The notes under the pieces: generated by a model
The model's input: only the letters and a program-made list of their open reading frames with translations
Told to the model about the DNA's origin: nothing
The model's database searches: none
Position numbers and translations under genes: made by a program
Assembly: GCA_029561105.1 (NCBI GenBank)
Contig: JAKQJQ010000073.1
Location: 1 to 32,049, forward strand
DNA from: Bacteroidota bacterium
Lineage (GTDB): Bacteria > Bacteroidota > Bacteroidia > Flavobacteriales > Flavobacteriaceae
Length of the DNA: 32,049 bases
Reading direction: 5' to 3'
Shown: positions 1-5,261 of the stretch, piece by piece
Layout: each line of letters starts with the position of its first letter
Numbering within the stretch: position 1 is the stretch's first letter

Positions 1-411
1 CACATTGCCATCAACCACTGGAACACTTTCGCCATAAGAAAAAGAAGCTATGGCGGCAGCGGTGTATGATCCAACACCTTTCAATTTCAGCAAGGCGGTA
101 TAATTATCAGGAAATTTTCCGTCCAATTCGAAAGCAACATACTGTGCGGTTTTGTGCAAGTTTCTAGCGCGAGAATAATATCCCAATCCTTGCCATAATT
201 TCAGAACCTGTTCTTCAGAAGCATTAGCCAAATCAAAAACGGTTGGAAACGCATTGGTAAATGAATAAAAATAAGGCATTCCTTGCGCTACTCGCGTTTG
301 CTGCAACATGATTTCCGACAACCAAATGAAGTACGGATTTTGAGTATTCCGCCAAGGCAATTCGCGCTTGTTTTCTAGATACCATTGGGTTAACGAGTTA
401 GCAAAATTCAT
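1..411 (-). CDS. mutY: A/G-specific adenine DNA glycosylase MutY (3' part missing)
   Basis: MutY removes adenine mispaired with 8-oxoguanine or guanine in base excision repair. The 137 visible residues start MNFANSLTQWYL and run off the left edge, so the iron-sulfur cluster and the C-terminal 8-oxoG recognition domain are not seen. Visible marks are SEIMLQQTRV with the catalytic Glu at residue 33, the helix-hairpin-helix LKGVGSYTAAAIASF, and PVVDGNV with the catalytic Asp at 134; these match E37 and D138 of the E. coli enzyme. The start is the first ATG after a TAnnTTTG promoter box. The gene diverges from HU. The family assignment is secure; the missing end cannot be judged. Confidence 0.95.
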   Translation of the reverse strand, partial: MNFANSLTQWYLENKRELPWRNTQNPYFIWLSEIMLQQTRVAQGMPYFYSFTNAFPTVFDLANASEEQVLKLWQGLGYYSRARNLHKTAQYVAFELDGKFPDNYTALLKLKGVGSYTAAAIASFSYGESVPVVDGNV

Positions 412-428
412 GTTTGTTTTTTGGTTAA

Positions 429-436
429 CAAAAGTA
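429..436 (-). promoter_or_regulatory. Candidate -7 box for mutY
   Basis: On the minus strand the box reads TACTTTTG, a full match to the Bacteroidetes -7 consensus TAnnTTTG, ending 17 nt before the mutY ATG. No TTG is seen 19-21 nt upstream, so the -33 part is weak. Confidence 0.5.
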
Positions 437-469
437 AAAGTTTATGTAATTAAATTTTAATGAATTAGG

Positions 470-501
470 TTGATTAATTGTTTTTTAAATTCATATATTT
501 G
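470..501 (+). promoter_or_regulatory. Promoter of the HU gene (-33 TTG, -7 TATATTTG)
   Basis: TTG at 470-472 is followed after 21 nt by TATATTTG at 494-501, a complete Bacteroidetes promoter of the housekeeping sigma type. Transcription should begin near 505-508. This rules out the in-frame TTG at 478 as a start codon, because it would lie upstream of the transcript, and leaves about 36-40 nt of leader before ATG 544. Confidence 0.75.
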
Positions 502-543
502 CAACCTCAAAAAAATTTCACAAATATTAAATTAAGAAAGAAA

Positions 544-834
544 ATGACGAAAGCAGATATCGTAGCGAAAATTTCAGAAAAGTTAGGTCTTGAAAAAGGA
601 GATGTTCAAGCCACTGTAGAATCTTTTATGGAAGAAGTGAAAACTTCATTAGAAACAGGAGATAATGTTTACTTAAGAGGTTTTGGTAGTTTCATCATCA
701 AAACTAGAGCTGAAAAAACAGGAAGAAATATTTCTAAGAACACTACAATAAAAATTCCAGCACACAATATTCCAGCATTCAAACCAGCTAAAGTATTTGT
801 AGAAGGAGTAAAAACAAATAACGAAGCAAAATAA
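544..834 (+). CDS. HU/IHF-family DNA-binding protein
   Basis: A 96-residue histone-like protein that bends and compacts DNA as a dimer. It has the HU layout: an N-terminal helical pair (MTKADIVAKISEKLG), then the beta arm with RGFGSF and the conserved IPAHNIPAFKPAK segment, whose proline-bearing arm intercalates in the minor groove. Length is normal for HU (about 90-100). The start is the ATG at 544, chosen because the promoter lies at 470-501 and the protein then begins like other HU proteins. It sits 30 nt upstream of a tiny basic protein gene and before rng, a gene order I remember from flavobacteria. It is the general HU of the genome or one of several; the sequence does not tell which. 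Confidence 0.93.
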   Translation: MTKADIVAKISEKLGLEKGDVQATVESFMEEVKTSLETGDNVYLRGFGSFIIKTRAEKTGRNISKNTTIKIPAHNIPAFKPAKVFVEGVKTNNEAK

Positions 835-864
835 AAATATTTATTAATCACAAAATCACCAACT

Positions 865-957
865 ATGCCAAGTGGTAAAAAAAGAAAAAGACATAAGGTA
901 GCGACGCACAAACGTAAAAAAAGAGCGAGAGCTAACCGTCACAAGAAGAAAAAGTAG
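865..957 (+). CDS. 30-residue Lys/Arg-rich protein, probably ribosome-associated
   Basis: An ATG-to-TAG frame encodes 30 residues beginning MPSGKKRKRHKVATHKRK; nearly two thirds of the residues are Lys, Arg or His. There are no hydrophobic segments, so it is likely an RNA-binding peptide. I recall near-identical small proteins at this position (between HU and rng) in other Flavobacteriaceae, which supports a real gene despite its size. The cryo-EM structure of the Flavobacterium johnsoniae ribosome revealed a new small protein, bL38; whether this is that protein I cannot decide from memory. It lies 30 nt after HU and probably shares its promoter. The stop codon sits inside a terminator-like hairpin (949-974). 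Confidence 0.7.
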   Translation: MPSGKKRKRHKVATHKRKKRARANRHKKKK

Positions 958-974
958 TCTAAAAACTACTTTTT
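949..974 (+). terminator. Hairpin overlapping the stop codon, followed by T-run
   Basis: AAAAAGTAG (949-957) pairs with CTACTTTTT (966-974) around an 8-nt loop, and T-rich sequence follows. The left arm is the last two lysine codons and the TAG stop of the small basic protein, so translation to the end would compete with folding. It probably ends the HU transcript. Confidence 0.6.
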
Positions 975-1004
975 TCTTTTTAAACGTTCATTGAAATGGA
1001 AGAT

Positions 1005-1076
1005 TTAAGTATTCAGTCGTCAGTAATTTAGTATTCAGTTACTGCAAACTAAAACCCTGAACACTGTACACTAAAT
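1005..1076. repeat. Heptad-repeat palindrome A
   Basis: The segment reads as degenerate 7-mers (CAGTCGT, CAGTAAT, TTAGTAT, TCAGTTA, then CTGCAAA, CTAAAAC, CCTGAAC, ACTGTAC, ACTAAAT). The first half (about 1005-1040) is close to the reverse complement of the second half (about 1041-1076), so the unit could fold as an imperfect hairpin with a stem of about 35 bp. It resembles the short tandemly repeated heptamers (STRR) described in cyanobacteria. It lies between the HU transcript and rng. Confidence 0.7.
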
Positions 1077-1132
1077 TTTCACCGGGTAAGACATACCTGT
1101 TAAAATATTGTTTAATCCATCCTTACTGAAAA

Positions 1133-1197
1133 GTTGATGGTTGACAGTTAGTAGTTGATGGATTTAATCCGACAACCAACAACCGACAACCGACAAC
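1133..1197. repeat. Heptad-repeat palindrome B
   Basis: Four 7-mers of type GTTGATG (1133-1160) are followed by a 9-nt spacer (GATTTAATC) and four 7-mers of type CGACAAC (1170-1197). The two sets are mutually complementary (GTTG against CAAC), giving a hairpin with 28-nt arms. It ends 27 nt before the rng start. Together with palindrome A it fills most of the 267 nt between the small gene and rng. I see no good TAnnTTTG box for rng there. Confidence 0.75.
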
Positions 1198-1224
1198 TCA
1201 TTTGTTCGGATAAAAATTTAACGT

Positions 1225-2769
1225 GTGAATAAAGAATTAATCATCCGATCTAGTTCTGAAGCCGTAGATTTTGCCTTATTAAAAGATGGAAAACTAATTG
1301 AATTACACAAAGAACAAGAAGCCAGCAATTTTCAAGTAGGTGATATTTTTATTGCCAAAATAAGAAAACCTGTCGCCGGACTCAACGCTGCTTTTGTAAA
1401 CGTAGGCTTCGAAAAAGATGCCTTTTTACACTACCACGATTTAGGACCGAATCTTGCTTCCCAACTGAAATTCATAAAACTTGTAAGCGCAGGTAAAATA
1501 AAAGATTTCTCCCTAAAAAACTTTCAGTTTGAAAAAGAGATTGATAAAGACGGTACCATAGCCGAAGTGCTTAATTCCAATCAATCCGTTTTAGTACAAG
1601 TCGTCAAAGAACCGATATCTACCAAAGGCCCAAGAATCAGCTCTGAGCTTTCTCTTGCCGGAAGATTTATCGTGCTCGTGCCGTTCTCAGATCGCGTTTC
1701 AGTTTCTCAAAAAATTGAGGAAAAAGGCGAAAAAGACCGACTTAAGAAACTCGTACAAACCATCAGACCCAAAGGTTTTGGCGTTATTGTTCGCACAGTA
1801 GCCGAAGGCAAAAAAACAGCCGAAATAGAAAAAGACTTGCAGAACCTGCTCAGCAGATGGAATGCAATGTGTAAAAAATTACCAACCGCTCATCATCCGT
1901 CGAAAGTATTAGGAGAGCTCAACAGAGCATCTTCAATATTAAGAGATGTTTTCAACGATACCTTCAGTGGTATCTATATAGATGATGAAGAGTTGTACAA
2001 CGAAACGAAGGATTATGTGCAAGAAATTGCCCCTTCAAAACAATCCATAGTAAAGTTTTATCAATCTAAAGACACGCCGATTTTCGAGAAATACAACATA
2101 GAGAGACAAATCAAAACTTCCTTCGGAAAAACCGTATCCATGAGTAAAGGTGCTTACCTAATCATAGAACACACTGAAGCCTTACACGTCATCGACGTCA
2201 ATAGCGGAAATCGTTCTAACAAAGCCACCAACCAAGAAGATACCGCCATGGAAGTCAACATGATTGCCGCAGCCGAAATCGCCAGACAATTGCGTCTGCG
2301 TGATATGGGAGGCATCATTGTTATCGATTTTATCGACATGCAAAATCCAGACAATCGCAAAGTGTTGTTCGACTTCCTTAGAGAAGAAATGAGCGATGAT
2401 AAAGCCAAACATAAGATCTTACCACCGAGTAAATTTGGGTTAGTCCAAATTACCAGACAACGCGTAAGACCAGAAGTCAATATCAAAACCAGAGAAGAAG
2501 ATCCAAACAATGAAAATGGTGAAATTGAAGCACCAATTCAAATCATTGACAAAATCAGTTTCGATCTGGAAAGAATACTAAAAACCCACAAAAAAGTCGT
2601 GCTCAACGTACATCCATTTGTGGCTGCATACCTCAGTAAAGGTTTTCCATCCTTACGTTCCAAATGGTTTTTGGAGCATAAGAAATGGGTGAAAATCATA
2701 CCACGTGACGCTTACACGTTCTTAGAATATCATTTCTACGACAAGTCAGGAAAAGATATTTTAGATTAA
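1225..2769 (+). CDS. rng: Ribonuclease G (RNase E/G family)
   Basis: An endoribonuclease that processes the 5' end of 16S rRNA and takes part in mRNA decay. The 514 residues match the RNase E/G catalytic core: an N-terminal RNase H-like start with an S1 domain (about 35-130), the 5' sensor region, and the DNase I-like part with the Mg-binding aspartates D324 (VIDVNSG) and D368 (IVIDFIDM), then ITRQRVRPE. The cysteine pair of the zinc link (CPxC), which follows the RQR motif in E. coli RNase E, is absent; the only Cys I see is in NAMCKKLP. There is no long C-terminal scaffold, so it is RNase G-like. The start is a GTG, since the next residues NKELIIRSSS match the family's beginning. A strong terminator follows. 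Confidence 0.93.
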   Translation: MNKELIIRSSSEAVDFALLKDGKLIELHKEQEASNFQVGDIFIAKIRKPVAGLNAAFVNVGFEKDAFLHYHDLGPNLASQLKFIKLVSAGKIKDFSLKNFQFEKEIDKDGTIAEVLNSNQSVLVQVVKEPISTKGPRISSELSLAGRFIVLVPFSDRVSVSQKIEEKGEKDRLKKLVQTIRPKGFGVIVRTVAEGKKTAEIEKDLQNLLSRWNAMCKKLPTAHHPSKVLGELNRASSILRDVFNDTFSGIYIDDEELYNETKDYVQEIAPSKQSIVKFYQSKDTPIFEKYNIERQIKTSFGKTVSMSKGAYLIIEHTEALHVIDVNSGNRSNKATNQEDTAMEVNMIAAAEIARQLRLRDMGGIIVIDFIDMQNPDNRKVLFDFLREEMSDDKAKHKILPPSKFGLVQITRQRVRPEVNIKTREEDPNNENGEIEAPIQIIDKISFDLERILKTHKKVVLNVHPFVAAYLSKGFPSLRSKWFLEHKKWVKIIPRDAYTFLEYHFYDKSGKDILD

Positions 2770-2773
2770 AAAC

Positions 2774-2807
2774 AAAACCGCCTTTCATTATGATTGGCGG
2801 TTTTTTT
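2774..2807 (+). terminator. Intrinsic terminator of rng
   Basis: AAAACCGCC (2774-2782) pairs with GGCGGTTTT across a 13-nt loop and is followed by a run of seven T. It begins 4 nt after the rng stop codon. Confidence 0.9.
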
Positions 2808-2820
2808 ATGTCTTTTTTTT

Positions 2821-2905
2821 AGAAGCTAATCCAGCTATCCACTAAATCTTTTCTGCCGAACAACGGCAAAAAAGTATACCGTTCCTATCTGGGCTAGGGC
2901 ATTTC
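2821..2905 (-). repeat. Dispersed 85-bp element, copy 1
   Basis: On the minus strand it starts ATGCCCTAGCCC and ends GGATTAGCTTC. The centre is a hairpin, TGCCG and CGGCA around a 5-nt loop. The same two ends occur at three other places in the window (12287-12362, 14915-15000, 24887-24971). Here it sits between the rng terminator and the 3' end of tadA. Confidence 0.8.
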
Positions 2906-2916
2906 AATCAAATCAA

Positions 2917-2956
2917 AATCCGTGATCATTTGTGAAACCCGTGTTATCCGCGTTCC
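2917..2956. repeat. Degenerate 9-10 bp tandem repeat (NNCCGTGNN type)
   Basis: Four consecutive units AATCCGTGA, TCATTTGTGA, AACCCGTGT, TATCCGCGT share a GTG/GCG core at a 9-10 nt spacing. The array abuts the tadA stop codon (2959-2961). Similar wording is common in intergenic DNA of Bacteroidetes as I remember it. No coding potential is evident. Confidence 0.5.
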
Positions 2957-2958
2957 AA

Positions 2959-3402
2959 TCACTTCCTGCGTTGGGCAAAAAACCGCAGCATCAAATCCGC
3001 TGCTTCATCACGCATCACTCCAGAAACCACAACAGTCTTCGGATGCAGTTTCGTTCCCATCGCCGTAAACCCACGTTGCACATCCGTTGCGCCATACACA
3101 ATCTTCGAAATCTGGCTCCAATACAAAGCACCCGCACACATCTGGCAAGGCTCAACTGTCACATATAAAGTGCAGTCTTTCAAGTATTTTCCACCAAAAA
3201 AATTAGCCGCTGCTGTAATCGATTGCATTTCCGCATGAGCCGTTACATCGTGCAACATTTCCGTCAAGTTGTGAGACCGCGCGATGACTTTATTATCAAT
3301 AACAATGATGGCTCCTACAGGAATCTCGCCTTTTTCAAAAGCAACTTCCGCTTCCTGTAAAGCTTTTTTCATGAAGTATTCGTCGGTGAAAATGTTTTCC
3401 AT
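2959..3402 (-). CDS. tadA: tRNA-specific adenosine deaminase (TadA-type)
   Basis: Converts adenosine 34 to inosine in the wobble position of tRNA-Arg. The 147-residue protein has the zinc deaminase signature: H56-A-E58 (TAHAEM; H ligand, E proton shuttle) and P-C86-x-x-C89 (EPCQMCAG), at nearly the same positions as E. coli TadA (H57, E59, C87, C90). GEIPVGAIIV and the C-terminal helix (MRDEAADLMLRFFAQRRK) also fit. The start is the ATG at 3402; the frame stays open upstream to 3477, but a TATTTTTG promoter box at 3407-3414 lies inside that extension. A general nucleoside or guanine deaminase is the alternative; the length and VTAHAEM favour TadA. It diverges from dxs. Confidence 0.88.
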   Translation of the reverse strand: MENIFTDEYFMKKALQEAEVAFEKGEIPVGAIIVIDNKVIARSHNLTEMLHDVTAHAEMQSITAAANFFGGKYLKDCTLYVTVEPCQMCAGALYWSQISKIVYGATDVQRGFTAMGTKLHPKTVVVSGVMRDEAADLMLRFFAQRRK

Positions 3403-3406
3403 GCCA

Positions 3407-3414
3407 CAAAAATA
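3407..3414 (-). promoter_or_regulatory. -7 box TATTTTTG of tadA (leaderless geometry)
   Basis: A perfect TAnnTTTG box on the minus strand leaves only 4 nt before the tadA ATG, so transcription should begin at or next to the start codon. No -33 TTG is seen; that region would fall inside dxs. Confidence 0.5.
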
Positions 3415-3428
3415 GGGATTCAATTTGT

Positions 3429-3436
3429 TACCTTTG
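3429..3436 (+). promoter_or_regulatory. -7 box TACCTTTG of dxs (leaderless geometry)
   Basis: A perfect TAnnTTTG box ends 4 nt before the dxs ATG at 3441, the same spacing as on the tadA side. The -33 region would lie inside tadA, where no TTG at the right spacing is visible. Confidence 0.5.
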
Positions 3437-3440
3437 CTGC

Positions 3441-5210
3441 ATGCCAGAAAATTTACTTTCACAGATTCATAATCCAACCGATTTACGACAATTGAGTGAA
3501 CAACAATTGCCTCAATTGGCGAATGAATTACGCGATTTCATCATCGATATTGTTTCTGTAAAAGAAGGTCATTTGGGAGCAAGTCTAGGCGTTGTTGAAC
3601 TTACGATCGCATTGCATTACGTTTTCAACACACCTGAAGATTTACTTGTTTGGGATGTCGGCCATCAGGCTTACGGGCATAAAATCCTGAGCGAAAGAAG
3701 AGCGAAATTTGACACGAATCGACAGCTCGGTGGCATCTCGGGTTTTCCGAAACGAAGCGAAAGTGTTTATGATACTTTTGGTGTTGGACATTCCTCAACA
3801 TCCATATCAGCGGCACTCGGAATGGCCATAGCATCCCATTTAAAAGGTGATTTTGAAAAACAGCATATAGCAGTAATTGGCGACGCTTCGATTGCTTCAG
3901 GAATGGCATTTGAAGGTTTGAACCATGCCGGTGTCACTGATGCCAATTTACTTGTTATACTCAACGATAACGCCATCGGGATCGACCCAAGCGTTGGTGC
4001 TTTGAAAAACTATTTCACAGCGGTCAAAGAAGGGAAAAATCCGAAACAAAACAACATGATCAAATCGTTGAACTTTGATTACTCCGGACCGATTGATGGT
4101 CATGACATCTTTGGCGTCATCAAAGAATTGAAACGATTACAGAAAATAAAAGGCCCGAAGTTTTTACACATTATAACCACCAAAGGAAAAGGTTTATTAC
4201 AAGCCGAAGCTGACCAAGTAAAGTATCATGCTCCGGGAAAATTCGACAAAACTACAGGGGAAATTCATCATAAATCCGAAGAACATTTACCGCCGAAATA
4301 CCAGGATGTTTTTGGATTAACCTTATTAGAACTGGCGAAACAAAACGAAAAAATTATTGGCATTACACCTGCCATGCCTTCCGGAAGTTCTTTAAAATTT
4401 ATGATGGAAGCTTTTCCAAAACGGGCTTTAGACGTAGGAATCGCCGAACAACATGCAGTAACTTTGTCTGCTGGAATGGCTACGCAAGGCATGATTGTTT
4501 TCTGTAACATCTATTCTACTTTTCTACAAAGAGCTTACGACCAAGTGATTCACGATGTGGCTTTACAAAATTTACCCGTTATTTTTTGTTTGGATCGTTC
4601 GGGTTTGGTTGGTGAAGATGGTGCCACACATCATGGCGTTTTTGATATCGCTTATTTGCGATGCATTCCGAATATGATTATTTATGCACCCATGAATGAA
4701 ATTGCGCTGCGGAATATCTTATACACCGCTCAATTGGGATTGAATCATCCGATTGCCATTCGATATCCACGTGGTCGAGGTATTACGGTAGATTGGCAAA
4801 AGCCTTTTGAAGTAATTGAAATTGGCATTGGAAAATGTTTAAAGCAAGGCACAAAAACAGCTGTGATAAGCAGTGGTACAATTGGCAATAATGTGATTGA
4901 AGCTTTTTCAAAAATGGAAAACACGGATGCTTTTGCGCATTACGACTTTGCTTTTGTAAAGCCTTTAGACGAAAAATTATTGCATTTGATTTTCAACACT
5001 TATCAATCGATAATTACCATTGAAGACGGAGCTATTAAAGGTGGTTTTGGCAGTGCCATTGTTGAATTCAGCAAAGAGCATGACTATACAACTCCTATCA
5101 AAACTTTGGGTATTCCTGATCAGTTTATTGAACATGGATCGATTGCAGAATTGCAGAAACTTTGTGGCATCGATATGGAAAGTTTGATGGTGGTTTTGAA
5201 AAACGCATAA
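3441..5210 (+). CDS. dxs: 1-deoxy-D-xylulose-5-phosphate synthase
   Basis: Condenses pyruvate and glyceraldehyde 3-phosphate to DXP, the first step of the MEP isoprenoid pathway, with thiamine diphosphate and Mg. The 589 residues carry DXS marks in order: H44 in KEGHLGASLGVVELT, WDVGHQAYGHK (71-81), SGFPKRSESVYD, the ThDP/Mg region GDASIASGMAFEGLNHAG (147-164) with NDN at 175-177, GPIDGHD (217-222), and the second half with DVGIAEQHAVTLSAGMA (catalytic Glu), DRSGLVGEDGATHHG and RYPRG. Two things are odd: GDG of the usual ThDP motif is GDA here, and the protein is about 30 residues shorter than E. coli DXS. I recall the same GDAS wording in other flavobacteria. The first ATG after the promoter is used. 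It is convergent with the M36 gene and shares its terminator. Confidence 0.94.
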   Translation: MPENLLSQIHNPTDLRQLSEQQLPQLANELRDFIIDIVSVKEGHLGASLGVVELTIALHYVFNTPEDLLVWDVGHQAYGHKILSERRAKFDTNRQLGGISGFPKRSESVYDTFGVGHSSTSISAALGMAIASHLKGDFEKQHIAVIGDASIASGMAFEGLNHAGVTDANLLVILNDNAIGIDPSVGALKNYFTAVKEGKNPKQNNMIKSLNFDYSGPIDGHDIFGVIKELKRLQKIKGPKFLHIITTKGKGLLQAEADQVKYHAPGKFDKTTGEIHHKSEEHLPPKYQDVFGLTLLELAKQNEKIIGITPAMPSGSSLKFMMEAFPKRALDVGIAEQHAVTLSAGMATQGMIVFCNIYSTFLQRAYDQVIHDVALQNLPVIFCLDRSGLVGEDGATHHGVFDIAYLRCIPNMIIYAPMNEIALRNILYTAQLGLNHPIAIRYPRGRGITVDWQKPFEVIEIGIGKCLKQGTKTAVISSGTIGNNVIEAFSKMENTDAFAHYDFAFVKPLDEKLLHLIFNTYQSIITIEDGAIKGGFGSAIVEFSKEHDYTTPIKTLGIPDQFIEHGSIAELQKLCGIDMESLMVVLKNA

Positions 5211-5240
5211 AAAAATCCAAACCTTTCGATTTGGATTTTT
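5211..5240. terminator. Bidirectional terminator between dxs and the M36 gene
   Basis: AAAAATCCAAA (5211-5221) pairs with TTTGGATTTTT (5230-5240) around an 8-nt loop. With A-rich and T-rich flanks it works on both strands, directly after the dxs stop and 22 nt after the M36 stop. The same hairpin recurs after the second M36 gene (8036-8065). Confidence 0.88.
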
Positions 5241-5261
5241 TATGAATGCTATTAATTCAGC

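Noticed and set aside
478..543. N-terminal extension of HU starting at TTG 478
   Set aside because: The extension overlaps the promoter (-7 box 494-501) and lies upstream of the likely transcription start.
1133..1197. CRISPR-like array
   Set aside because: The units are 7 bp with no unique spacers and no cas genes nearby; they are degenerate tandem heptads.
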